A stretch of 64,000 bases of DNA from Corylus avellana (taxonomy: Eukaryota > Streptophyta > Magnoliopsida > Fagales > Betulaceae). The first letter of the stretch is position 1. The number at the start of each line of letters is the position of its first letter. Of the stretch, positions 1-12,303 are shown piece by piece. Location of the stretch: positions 13,601,180 to 13,665,179 of the forward strand of contig NC_081542.1 in the NCBI RefSeq assembly GCF_901000735.1, in the 5' to 3' direction. The notes beneath the pieces were generated by a model. It was given only the letters and a program-made list of their open reading frames with translations. It was not told where the DNA came from and did not search any database. Position numbers and translations under genes: made by a program.

Positions 1-3000
1 TAACAGGCTGTTAAACAAGAAAATTGTGTAACAAGTTCCTTATATTTTACCAAAAAGGAAAGCATTTGAAACTAAGAACAGATATTGAGTATGAAGCAAA
101 AAATGCTCGATACAAGTTTCCCACTTTAAATCGTGAAAGTAGATTACAGAGGTACCTTGAAAACCTTCATTCTTTGCATACTTCTCACGCAACGTGTCGA
201 CAAACATGTGATAGGGGCGCCAGCCACTGGGATCTTCATCTGTATTTACATTCTCTGTACGTTTTTGGACATCCTTTATACTGCATAGCAATTAGTGTTA
301 AAGTGTGCCACATTGGAAGTGCAGGTTGCAATTAAGTGTGCCATATTTGAAAGTTTGCATTGAAATTAATGTAGACGCCAACATTCAAAAAAAACACTTA
401 CATGTCAAGCACATCGGATGTAGGAAGTTTGGATACAAAATGGAGCACAGCACCTTCCAAAAATGACAACTGCCTTGGAGCATCTACAAAAGCATAATCA
501 AGACCATCCTTGACAATTTTTAAGATGTCCGATCTGTGCTTGTTCCGAGCAGCACCCATGAAAGTTCCAGAAAGCCTAGTACCAAGATCTTTACATTCGA
601 GGAAAGACTTGCTAGTCAAGGGGTCAACGTCACTTGTGGAAAGTTCCACCATATGTCGATGGTAGGCCTGTACATATCCAGAATATGACACTTTATATAG
701 TACGTAAATTAAATGAACACAAAAATAGACTAAGAGGAACACTGTGCCTTCTTCAAGCCAACAAACTCCCCAAGACAGTTATCCATACGTCAAGGCATGA
801 AGTCCAGAGGGACTTGTGACACTAGGTAAAGTTTCCTCGTGATTTTACTTAAATCGCAATACAAACATATAGTGAAAAACTGAAAATTACAATTAAAAAA
901 ATTGAAAAATAAAAACTTCAAAGCTAAAGTATCCGAAAGGCAAGTTCAATCAATAAAAACAAGGCAAAATTAGAAATATCATACGAAACATTAAATTTCT
1001 TTTTTTTTTCTTTTCTCAATGCATATCATTAAATTTAGGCATCAACATGTGAAGAAACGCAAGAAAATAACCAAAAAAAAAAAATTCCTTTATTCACCAA
1101 GTACATTAAGACCATCTGTAAATTAGCATATAACTGTCAGCATCTTTGACTAGATGAAATTCATCAATCCCAGAGTCATGAGTCTCACCCTTTTCAGAGC
1201 TTCAAGGAAGATATTGGAAAGATCATCATCTTTTTTCTTTAGAACAGTGATTAGATTCTTAACAATCTCTGCCACACCTGCTCCATGCATCACGAAATGA
1301 GAAATAATCTCAGGACCAAGATACTCCTGCATTAATAATTGGCAATTTCTGATCAAACAGATAACAATCATACTAATAGATCATAAATGCTCAGAAGGAT
1401 CCTCAACAGGTTTTTACCAGAAAAAGTGACAAATAATCAGAATTAAAATACACAAATAGAACTATGTTCACCTTAGGAACTGCATCACTAGCAACCAACT
1501 TTGCAGCAGCAATCATGACTGCATCTCTATTTGTCTCCTCAATATACTCTTTGTTCACATCTTCATCTTCTGTCTCATCTGTGACAAACATGGAGAAAGA
1601 TGAATTTAGATTTCTAATGGAAATCCGAAAAAATTATTGCAAGAAAAGTGGCAATCATGTCTTCAAGTATCAACCCCAATCAAAATATGAAGTTCATAAC
1701 CAAAGTTAAGTCAAGAACTCAAACATGAATAAGAGATAGTAGTCAATGAGTATCAAATTCTAATACCATACTTCAAGCAGGACAGGAAGTAAAAATGTTG
1801 AATCACCTGAAATATGGAGCTGTTGTTCACAAAGTTTCCAGAACTTCTCAAGAATAGATTTCTCCGGACAATATCCTAATCTTTCCAATTTCGTTGAAGA
1901 ATAATTTGTCCTTCTGAACAAAAACCATGCTTCGGCAAGTATAGTACAAACCTTGCGCACAGCATATAATTTATTAGACCAGAATTGGGGTGTCACAAAA
2001 GATCCTGTGTAAAATATTTCAACTGTGTGCTTGTGATTGAAGTTTAATAAAATCAAGGCAAAAAAATGCTCACCCTACAAGCTAGCTGATTTCCACGTTT
2101 ACCCACTTCCTCCACATCAGTCAAGGTGTTGAGAAAGTACTCAAGTTGCTCAAAAAAGGTATTGCGTTTAGATAGTAGAGAAGATAAAGATGCTTCAGAG
2201 ACGGTTTCACTATTTACGATGGAGTGCAGACACCACGCCAAATGCAAATACATGTTCAGAAGAAGAAAACTGACAACCTGAACCAGCATGATCAGCAAAT
2301 GAATATATATATAAATGCAACAAAATAAGTAGGAGAAACAAATGTCTGACTTTTATGCAAGCTACTTCATTTGACACACCTCATCTTCCAAATTTCTAAA
2401 TCTACTGAGAACCATGACTATGTCTCCATATGAGCTCTCCATAGGCACAGCCCTTGACAATTGAAGCTCATACAACCTTTTCAAATTCACAAGGAGAGAA
2501 TATTCATCATCACCATCCTGCAGGGCTAAAACATGTCAGACTTTATCCATGTGACCCACAAGCAAAGAAAAAAGCAAGGTTATTATTGAAATATACCACT
2601 ACGTCTTTGATTGCAGCTTTAAGTTTAGCAGTAAGTTCATCCTCAAGTTCCTTTAATTTATTACGGGCAAAATCCTGCAGCTCCCCTTGGCTCTCAGTTG
2701 AACAAAAGTTTATAGCCCTGACACAGGATCTCAGTGCCTCCTTCTCACCATGCTTAAAAAATGCCTCTTTCATAAGCAGCAGGACATTTTTAAAATTCTG
2801 AAAGGTAGAGGAGGTAAGCATTCACGTTGAGTTTAAGTTGCAAACAATATTAAATGACCTGCAGGGACAAGAAATTCTGTGACCCACCTGCTCCTGCCTC
2901 TTCAAGGAATAAAGCTCAAGGTTGGTATACAAAATAATCTCAACTAGTAATGGCACTTTCGCTTTATCTGCCATGAATTTGCGTAATAGCAATGGATAGT

Positions 3001-6000
3001 TCTTCAACATGGCAACAGTTATATCTCGTCTGTTGTTTTCAAATATTTCCTGACATTTGGAACAGAAGGAATTGAGAACTAGTCCCAAATATATAACGAG
3101 TTGTATCAACTGGATAATCATTCTCTTGAATCAAATTTCTGAAAGAAAATCAATGTAGTTTACTTAATAACAACTAATCATACAAAAAAATTGATATTTT
3201 ACACCAAACACTCTAGATTCTACTATAGACCAGAAAACATTTAAGAACTGACAATATGATTAAAAAAAAAAAAAACTACATGGCAGCTTAAAGTTATTTG
3301 AGCAAAGCATGAAGAAAAAGCATAAGCAAGGAATTACACACTTTTTGAGCTTTAGCGTAATATTGCTTGCGATTGTCAGTGGCAGGAACAATCCTCTCTC
3401 CAACAGCCTTTTTGACAGATGCACAAAGAAGCCGTACCAAGTTTGTCGCATCCTCATCAGTAAGCTCAATCAATGGATTCTCATCCAAGAGCATGGAGAT
3501 AATACACTTCCAATCCTACAAGTGAAATATGAAATACAATCTTAAAGTAGCAAACTAGAATTACTCCACAGAAAGTTTATATTAGTAGAATATTTCATTA
3601 TAATGCTAATCTTGTTTCTTATATATCACATCACAATAGTATTTTCTCGAAGTACAAAAAATTTCAACTCTTCAGAAATTTATTGTAGCTTCAAGAGGGA
3701 CAATACTATAGCAAGTATGTTCAGCTTGACGGTGAACCCAACCCCAGTTTAGCACATTGCCCATAACCCAAAACCCAAACCCAATAAAAATAAAAGTTGA
3801 CCAGGTCAAGTTGCTCCAGATCCAGTTGGACCAGCTGGTTGGGCTAGAGGTTATACCTTCCTGCATATCCAGTTTACTTTGTGTTTCCTAATGATTCAAT
3901 CACAAATATAGAAATTTAAACTTGATATAACTCATCCACGGATAAATGACTTTTTAACCAATATAAAGTTACAGCATCAAAAGAGAATTTTAAAAAAATG
4001 ACAAAGCAAAAGAAAATAAAAACAAAATATATTAGAGCTATTTACACTTTTGCCTCAAATTGTCATCATGCAATATTATTCTCCATCACATGGTTGTACA
4101 TGAAAAAAAATAAACAGAAGCTTGGTTTTTTTGTTTACAAGTAAAAAGAAGCTTGGTTTTAATCTTCACAATAAAATTGTAATCCAACTTCATTATATTA
4201 ATGCGATGTATAATTAGTTTGGAATCAAAGTGCAACCATGACAGAATAGAAATATCAATGCCCACCCAACTGCATGTCAAGAAGTCAGCCAATCCTCCCC
4301 CTCATTCAAGTTGTCCAATCATCGTCTCTACCACCTAGTCCTCCTATGTAGCCTACAATTCAGAATGTCATAACAACGTACCTTCATAGCCTTCATGTAC
4401 TCCCAAACATCATCAATGACATAGACACTTAATATTGGATCCGTTGAAAACTCTCTCAATATTTGCAACATTCTGCCAAGATGGACCTCTGAAGAACTGC
4501 TTTCATCGCCTAGAAAGAATATTGCAATGATCATGAGTACTTTGGCAGAGAGAATCACAACATGCACATAGCACTATAGAGTCAAGAGTAAAACCTTTTG
4601 TGCCAGACTGGGAGGTATTGAACTTTTGAGCAATCAGGTGATCATAAACTAATGCTCCTATGGCATGCCTAATTTCTGGTGGATCATCAATCAGTAAATC
4701 ATATAAAGGACCCAAGTCATCATCAGGTATAAGTTGGTGTCTGCAGCAGACCACAGCCAATTTTCAGTGCACAATTCTTGCATAAACAGTCACTAAGGAA
4801 AATGTAGCTTATTGGTAACATTGAATTCTCCAAAAGGTAATCAATTAGCATTCACCTTAGTAGTTGTTTTACAAGTCCTATGGCACAGACAGCCACAGAA
4901 ACATCAATGTCATCAGCAAGCTCGATCATCCGGTTTGAAAATCTTTCAGTAAATAAACCAAGAGTAGGCACATTATCATCCACTTCATAAAGAGTTTGCA
5001 ATGCAATGATAGAAGCTCTTCTTACACCAGCATTCTTCAGATGAAATAAGATAAAAGAGAGCTAAGTTAGATTTATCTGGCACATGAGGAGCAATAAAAA
5101 AAATTACTTTGTAATCAATCTACAACTTTTAACTTACTTTATCATTTAGTGTCCACCCAAGATACTTTAAATACAAATCCTGCAAGAACAGAGAAGGGTA
5201 TGACAAAACCCATGCACCAAGTGACTGTATGCATGATGTTCGAATGTTTGGGTCAATGTCTCTGTAACGATGGACAAATAACCTAGCAAAAGCAACACAA
5301 TAAATATGTTAGGAAGTCTTTTACAATATCTAGAATTTTGTGGATAAAACAGATTTTATAGATTCAAATCCTTTTTATTTCTTATGAATCGATTATATTG
5401 AGTATATCCTACCCTGTAAATATCTTGCGCATCATCTCCTCTAACACTGTAATTTTTTCATGAGTCGTTGAGAATCTTTTATTTAGTGACTCCACACGAG
5501 GGCCCTCAGTTCGTTTCTTCTTTTCAGCATCCAACTGTCTACGAGTAGTTTCACGCTGTGCACCAAGCATTTTAGCAACAGTTATGAAGGATGTGACAAG
5601 TTGGAGGCCCATCAATGAAGCAACTTGACGGTAAACTCTTGGAGGAGTGCTACGTAGAATGGGAACCAGGAAAACACTAGAGTGAGCTACTTCAACAATT
5701 TAACCACAAACTCAAAACTTTGAAGTTGTTGAGAACTAACCAAGATAGTGCAATTATATAGTCCATGCACTTGTCAAACAAAACCTGATCAAATAACGGC
5801 CCATGTTGACACTCACGAACCAAAGTGTCCCAGAATGATTCAAGATTATCTTTGAAGTTCTTAAAATCCTTCTTTTTTGAATTTTGATAATCTTCAACTT
5901 CTCCCTAAATTCCAATCAGTCAAGCCAAAACAATGGGCAAAAGATCTCGATGCATGAACATTAGATAATTATACCATTTGCTTATCACATTAAAATTCTA

Positions 6001-8174
6001 GGAACAGTGGTTGAAAGATATAAAAAAATGGAAAAAAAAAAGTATAAAATGGAAACTAGAAACAATAGTAATAATGCAGTAGGTTAGGATACTCTTCTAG
6101 CAAGATTGACAAGAGCAACCACAACATCATCAACATCTGTCTCATCAAGGAAGTCTCCTTTGATATAATACTTAGCTCCACATGCCTGTAAAAGTTAAAT
6201 TTCATCAGTCACAAGACCAAAATTTGTTAGTCAACAATCAAGTAGTAAGTTAGCATTAAAAAGTTAAAGATCCTCCCTAATGAATTAGAAAGTTCCAACA
6301 CACTTCACTGTTTTAAATTTCGCTGAAGATCTTCTTTCAGCCTTTGATTCTCATATGGTTTGAAAATATAACACTCAAATTATTTCTCCTTTCACTCACA
6401 AAGTTTCTTAAAGAAAGCTTCAGATTACCTCAAACAGAATCGTCAAGAGTTCAACCATTGCAGGTTTTCGATCCTTTTCATATCGCTCAACCCAAAGTTT
6501 GACCGCTTGAGGAATAAGTTTCCCATTACTTTTGATGACCTCTGCATAAAACCATACACCAAATTAACTAACCTTGTAAACATGCATAAACCAGGTCCCA
6601 AAAGAAGAAGCTCTTAGTAAAATACATAACAGAAACTGATTATAAAACAAGAACCAAAATCAAGTTTAGAAAGGGTTTGTGAGAGACAGATACAAGAGCC
6701 GAATATACATGAACACAAGATGGTGCCTTTGTGCCTTTTGTCGTGTCTTTGGGGGAAAAATAATGATAGATGTTTCGAGAACCGCAAGAGGACGTGGAGT
6801 TGAAATCTTTTTTCTTCAACACTTTGTATTTCTGGACAGCTGCTTATATTTCTCCTTTAGTAATTAGTTATTAGTTATCTTGAATTTCTTGTTCTTTTTG
6901 CTTCTAATTACTAGATGGCTTCTCTTGTATACTCTCTGTGTACATGGTGGCGCCTTACGCTTTTAATAATATTTCGATTATTTATCAAAAAATTGAAAGT
7001 TGAAGCACACATCAGTTCAATAAAACAAGCAATGGCCCCTGATGATATACAATTTTGATATAAAGCAATAAATAAAGTTTAATGCATGGGACTGGTAAAG
7101 GTAAAGGTATGATGGAATCACGCATACATTTCAAATGCTATAATCAACAAAGACGGATATCTAGGGATTACATAATTTGTATGTATCCAAATCGGAGCAC
7201 AGTTATCATTATAAACCCATAGAATCAAGCTTTTCATTAGAAGTTCATCCACATTTTCACCATATAGGTTACCATGTCAAAACAAATCTCAGACTGTGAA
7301 GCACAGGCGTTCAACTTCAAGTCTTGAGAGCGGCCACTTCAAGCAAAAAAAAATGCAAAAGGGTAGGACTCTATCCAGACCACCCCACCCAAGACCCACT
7401 TAAGTGGGACTAGCACTGAGTAATGACCCTACTGATAAAATGTCACAATTATTGCAGAAAATATAATTCCAAATTATTCCTCTTCAATGATCTTCCATGG
7501 TCTATTAATGCACGTCTATCTGACTAACTGGAGTCTCAATAACACTATACTTAACAAAAAACAACTTGCAACTTGAACCATTTTCATTTAAATTAGTTCT
7601 AATGACTACACGTAAATTCCTATACACTAAAAGCTGGCATTGCATAGGAACCAAAAATAAAAATTGCAATAACTGAATTGCAATAATTCAAGATGATAAT
7701 TCTACATAAGTATCTCTAATCCGAACCGTACATCATTTCCAGCAGCAGCAATATAGATAAACCAAAACTATGAGCGTACGTATCTATAAATTCTCAAAAT
7801 TACAATTTCGTATGACTTTTACCAATCAAGCTCTGGTCGGTGGCTTTGTGAGCCGAGCCCGAAGTTCCTTCATAGGCACGATTTCGCTTAGCCCCAGGAC
7901 GAGCCTCTTCGAAATCGTCCGGCGAACTCTCCCGGCCCGTCTGGTCACTTGCTTCGCTGGTCCGCTCACGGTTCTCGGCACCAGCACCATTCGCCTTACT
8001 AGCTTGGTTCTCGCTAGTCTGAGCCTGAACCCTAGTCCTCTTCTGCTTCACTCAAAAAAAAAAAAAAGGGGTGGAAATTAGGCCAAATTGCATAACATAG
8101 AGAGGGAGATAAGTGGAAATGAAACTCACGGGGCGCGGCGCGGAGGTTTCGGAAGGTGGAGGAAGGTCCTCCAT
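1..8174 (-). CDS. SCC3: Sister-chromatid cohesion protein 3 (cohesin subunit SCC3/STAG), 3' end outside window
   Basis: Subunit of the nuclear cohesin ring that binds the kleisin and helps load and hold cohesin on DNA. Twenty exons join in frame with GT..AG borders: 8174-8130, 8045-7823, 6541-6429, 6185-6093, 5904-5741, 5649-5413, 5282-5138, 5034-4856, 4740-4595, 4509-4382, 3515-3342, 3049-2888, 2797-2597, 2517-2380, 2277-2074, 1951-1807, 1578-1472, 1326-1189, 667-402 and 280-156. Together they give about 1,044 codons; plant SCC3 proteins are about 1,100 residues, so only the C-terminal tail is missing. The conserved STAG region (FWDTLVRECQHGP, then MDYIIALSCTPPRVYRQVAS) lies around residues 165-235 in exons 5-6. 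The stromalin conservative region (RYRDIDPNIR, LGWTLNDKNAGVRRASI) lies in exons 7-8, followed by HEAT-like helices. The start (MEDLPPPSET) was chosen because it opens exon 1 and splices in frame to QKRTRVQAQT. The N-terminal 80 residues are low-complexity and charged. Identification rests on recognised family motifs. Confidence 0.93.
6542..7822 (-). other. Intron 2 of SCC3 (1.28 kb) with a SINE-like remnant
   Basis: Largest intron of the gene. It contains no convincing exon. Bases about 7322-7430 (plus strand: AAGGGTAGGACTCTATCCAG, then GACCCACTTAAGTGGGACTA) resemble the body of Au/TS-type plant SINEs, which have a run of the form AAGGGTAAGGCTGCGTACAT followed by CCAAGACCCC. The match is from memory of the family and is not base-perfect. 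Confidence 0.45.
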
Positions 8175-8339
8175 GACTGTTTTTGAAGCGTTCGTGTGAG
8201 CAGAAGATTAGCCCTAGAAATTTACACACAAACAAAACAGAGAGAGAGAGAGAAAGGGTTGGGGCTGAGCGTGGATTTAGCCCTAGATGTGAAATTAGAA
8301 AGAGTCTGAAGGGGAAATCTCCCGCCAAATGAAAAGCTT

Positions 8340-8814
8340 GGGATCCATGGCCACGAGATCTATCAGACTATCAGTTGACTGATAGATCGGTATTGTGTAC
8401 TTGAGCGCTGCACTGAATTAATTCTCTCGTTTTCCGTTATTGCAAATTGCTGCTTGCGTGGAAAGATTCAAATACATAGTCTTAACGACCTTTTTTTTTT
8501 TTTTCTTTTTTAAAATTTCTTATTTTGTCCAACATATTAATATATAAATTAAAAAAATTTGATTCATTTTTCTTTTTTTTTTTAAAGGTCCACAAAAGGA
8601 ATAAGAATTCAAATTAGTAAATTCCGCTTCACAATATCTGACAACGCATATTACTATTTTTGTCTCTACTACTCTTTTCAGTAGCAAAATTTAATGTAAA
8701 GGTTGTCACATGAACTTTTATTTTAATTTAGCTTTATTAATATTTAATTTTAAGAAATTAAGGGTGTTTTTATAATTCAATAAGTTGGTGTTGCCCTATA
8801 TTATTTTGGGTAAT
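8340..8814. other. AT-rich intergenic DNA upstream of SCC3
   Basis: Stretch between the SCC3 5' leader and the LINE. It holds several T runs and no ORF of note. Bases 8570-8640 faintly resemble the tail and box-B half of the SINE family found at 26958-27065, but too weakly to call. Confidence 0.5.
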
Positions 8815-8827
8815 TTAATAATTCGAT
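8815..8827. repeat. Target-site duplication, left copy, of LINE 8828-10989
   Basis: TTAATAATTCGAT lies directly outside the T run that is the LINE poly(A) tail. The partner TTAATAATCCGAT lies at 10990-11002, 12 of 13 bases matching. Confidence 0.75.
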
Positions 8828-10989
8828 TTTTTTTTTTTGGAAAAAAATTTGAGACTTTCATAAATTAATAGTGAGATAGAGTAATTTTCTAAATCTCAAT
8901 AATATCACAGATATAGTCCGGGGTTTCCCCCTTCCATTCCCTATCTATTACAAGTTTTGTTGCCCCTTTAGCTAATCCATGAGCCGCAGTATTTGCATTC
9001 CGAGTTACAAAAGCACAGCGCCACCTTGGGAACGTTTTTAGAAATTGGCGAATATCCTCTACAATGTGACCAAGTCTACTTCCATTGTTAACTTCGGAAT
9101 TAATCGCGTCTACTACCTGCTTCGTGTCCCCTTCTAAGATAATAGCTTGTCTCCCTAATTCTTGGCACCAACGCATGGCATGAAGAGTTGCCAAAGCTTC
9201 CCCAGTCATAGGATCTAAATTACCTGCACAGGAGAGACACTTGGCTGCTATAACTGTTCCCGTATGGTCCCTTACTAGCATCCCCATTCCTGTTTCAACA
9301 TGAGGCCTTATCGATAGCAAAATCCCAGTTGATTTTCCACCACCCCAGGGGCGGTCTCGTCTAGGTTACTTCTGATGGGAGAGTGTTGCCAGCCATGCGT
9401 GAATGGCCAGCTTCAAAAAGTCGTTTAAACTCCTCTGTGAGGCTCTCCACTTCCAAAATAATTCTGTTTGGATGTGAAAATTCGTCTCTATGGACAACAC
9501 TGTTCCTTCTAAACCATATCTTTCTTGCTGTCCGAATGAAGGTGGAGAGAAGATCTTGCCCATATTTCCTCAAAATCTCCTCAACTACATGTAACTAGTC
9601 TGGGCCACCATGAGAGAATTTATGCAAAAGCCTTTGACTCACCCCCCACACATCTCTCACAGAAGGGCAGTCCCACAGGATGTGGTAAACTGTCTCTGCT
9701 TCATTATTGCATATAGGGCACATAGGGTCCGAAACTACCTTTCGCCTAAGAAGATTATCACGTGTTGGAAGGAGATTGTGGCTTGCCCTCCACATGAAAT
9801 TTTTTTCTGCATTAGTCAAGGGAAGCTTCCACAAAATTCTCCATAAAGCCTTGTCCCCCTCCTTTCTTGAGTTCTCCGGTTGTCTATTTGCATCCATCTC
9901 CTTGGCCAAATGGTAGGCACTCTTTACAGTGAAGCTCCCTGTATTGGTGCACCTCCATATTTGAGTGTCTTGTTGTGTGGTTGCACTGATTGGTATAGGA
10001 TTAATGGCCAACAATTCTTCCTGTGTAAAGAGTTCCCGAAGCAGATTTTGTTTCCACCAGCCCGTGCTTGGGTCAATCAATTCCCTGACCATAGCACATG
10101 GATCAAGTTTCTTAGGTGGAGATTGAATCGTGTATGTAATTGGGTTTGGAATCCACCTATCCCCCCAAATTCTGACATGGTGCCCATTGCCAATTCTCCA
10201 AATCAAACCTTCTTGGAGCAGATCCCTCGCTCCAAAGATGCTTCGCCAAGCAAAAGTTGGTTTTGACCCTAGACTTGCCTCCATAAAATTTGACCCAGGG
10301 TAATATTTAGCTTTAATTATTTGGGCTGTCAAGCTATTGGGGAATTGCAATAATCTCCAACTTTGCTTCGCTAGTAATGCTTTGTTGAAGCTTGGTAGAT
10401 CACGAAAACCCATATTACCTCTCTGTTTTGACACTCCCATGCGGGCCCAACTCATCCAATGGATCATTTTTTCGCTTTCCTTTTGACCCCACCAAAATTT
10501 TTGCATAAGTGTATTAATCTCCTTACACAACCCTTTTGGCAAAAGGAAAACACTCATACTATATGTGGGGATAGCCTGGATAACCACCTTCAATAAAATC
10601 TTCTTTCCTGCTTGGGACAGGAAATTCAGTTTTCAATCCTGCAATCTTTTCCAAACCTTATCTTTAATATTATGAAAAGCGATAGTTCTGGATTTGCCCA
10701 CCAAGGCTCCTAAGTACTTGTCATACCTTTGGGAGGCTGGAATCCCCGCCTCTTCAACTATCTCTTTTTTTGCCTCATTTGTAGTGTTCTGGCTGAAAAA
10801 AAAAATTGAAGTCTTCTCTTTGTTTAATTTCTGTCCAGATGCCGCCTCATATATGCTCAGAATCTCAGTCATCCGATGCCAATATTGTATCGGTGCCCTA
10901 CAAAAAAGTAGGCTATCATCTGCAAAGAAAATATGGTTAATTCTAGGGCCCTTTTTGGAAGTGGGGACCCCTGTTAAGACTCCTCGTTG
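8828..10989 (-). mobile_element. 5'-truncated L1-type LINE, defective (RT 3' part, zf-RVT, RNase H)
   Basis: Minus-strand retrotransposon remnant. Reading from the 5' (right) end, the first recognisable part is the reverse-transcriptase catalytic motif FFADDSLLF (codons near 10935-10910). The C-terminal RT thumb region follows (SGQKLNKEKTSI, YLGALVGKSR), then FWWGQKESEKMIHW, then a zf-RVT segment (PMCPICNNEAETVYHILWDC) ending near 9600. A type I RNase H domain is at 9320-8889 (GEALATLHAM, LEGDTKQVVDA, NTAAHGLAKGA). It is dead: in-frame stops lie at about 10634-10636 and 9595-9597, a further stop follows EVT near 9361, and a frameshift lies between about 9360 and 9300. The poly(A) tail appears as the T run at 8827-8838. 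ORF1, the endonuclease and most of RT are absent, as expected for 5' truncation during target-primed reverse transcription. Confidence 0.92.
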
Positions 10990-11002
10990 TTAATAATCCG
11001 AT
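10990..11002. repeat. Target-site duplication, right copy, of LINE 8828-10989
   Basis: TTAATAATCCGAT, the partner of the copy at 8815-8827. It marks the 5' truncation point of the LINE. Confidence 0.75.
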
Positions 11003-11209
11003 ATTGTTCTAAAGTTTCGGTGAGTCTTCATTTTGGTAGTGAGAATAGGACCAATGAGACTCTAGTTAAAAAAAACTACCCTTTCTTGTTCTTTATTTGT
11101 TTTGGTATCCAACCAACCAACCAACATCACACTCATTCCAAAAACAATAGTTGCTTTTAACTGCAACCACGCCAAAGGTTGCGCCAAAGGTTGCTCCAAA
11201 GAGTTGTGG
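11003..11209. other. Short intergenic spacer between two retroelements
   Basis: No ORF, RNA gene or repeat was recognised between the LINE target-site duplication and the retroposon that follows. Confidence 0.5.
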
Positions 11210-11220
11210 CAAGTTCAATT

Positions 11221-12063
11221 TTTGTTTTTTTAACCGGGAATCTTTGCTATTTCATTGATAAAAGGATCAACAGCATAATGCTCTTACATCACAGAGCATT
11301 AAACTCTGAAAAATTATAGCCCAAAACTATGAGTTTATAACGTCATAGATACAATACAGATCTTACAATTACGTACTATCTTATGACCTCAACTTTTCTG
11401 CTAACCCATGTACAATTAGGGGCAAAACTACCCTTTGGCTTGGGAGACCCAAGCCATAGGGTGGTCCCCAAAAAAATAATTTTTTTTTTTTAAAAAAATA
11501 AACCTTAAAAATTAAATTTTGCCCCCTCCAAGAATATATATATTTAATTTTGCGCCCCCCCCCCAAAACTAAAAGTTCTAATTCTGCCTTTGTAGAACTG
11601 CAGTTAAGGAACATATTTGCTCTTGGGTAGACTAGATCTAAAACATAAGTAGCCATATTCCCAACCTTAATTTTTCGACGGTGAGAGAAAATTCCTCACA
11701 CCGATCTAATTATCCTCAATCTAACGGTCAGGAGACTAAATCCTTCACCCCATAGATCGCTTACGAGAGCAGATTTAGAGAGAAAAAAAAAAACACAAAC
11801 AAACAACCAGCAAGCAAGGGCTAGGGCCGAGGCGAAGGAGACAATGCACACTGGCCGGCACGTGGTGGAGCGAAAACTAGTTGAAGAGAGTAGACCTAAC
11901 TTTGAAAAAATTAGATCTAAAACCCAACCGATTTCGATGAGGAGATGAACAGCACATCACGGTGGAGAGCGGACGGACGCATAACGGGAGAGGCCAAAGT
12001 TACTAGTCTGGTCGGAGAACACCTTAAAAAAAAAAAAAAAGGGAAGGGGAGGGGGTGGAGTGA
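11221..12063 (-). mobile_element. Non-coding retroposon, dispersed family, minus strand
   Basis: An 843-bp insertion flanked by the 11-bp direct repeat CAAGTTCAATT (11210-11220 and 12064-12074). A T run at its left edge reads as a poly(A) tail on the minus strand. It shares long blocks with 29382-30157 and 40410-41175: the TTTCATTGAT start, the CTAACCCATGTACAA block, and the ATGAACxGCAC..GGACGCATA block. There is no reverse transcriptase or other coding capacity, so it is either a non-autonomous retroposon or a LINE 3' UTR segment. Confidence 0.7.
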
Positions 12064-12074
12064 CAAGTTCAATT

Positions 12075-12303
12075 GCGACTAGAAAGAGTTGATAATATAA
12101 ATTTTATGATAATATGATTTTGATACAAACTTAATCTGCCAGTGCATGATAAAGCCATTTCATACTCAAGACAGCAGGCTAAAAACCACCTTTTGGAGCA
12201 ATCCATTGCACTAGAAAACCAGATCAATTCAAGCATAAATACATTGCCATAAACATCCTAAATGAAAAAGATGTATCAGATCTCAAAGAACACAGAACTA
12301 ACA
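12075..12303. other. Downstream region of NPL4
   Basis: AT-rich sequence after the NPL4 stop codon on the minus strand, probably its 3' UTR and terminator region. No separate gene is visible. Confidence 0.4.

Noticed and set aside
8575..8640. Possible decayed SINE upstream of SCC3
   Set aside because: GGTCCACAAAAGGAAT resembles the SINE tail, but the B-box is degraded and no flanking duplication was found.
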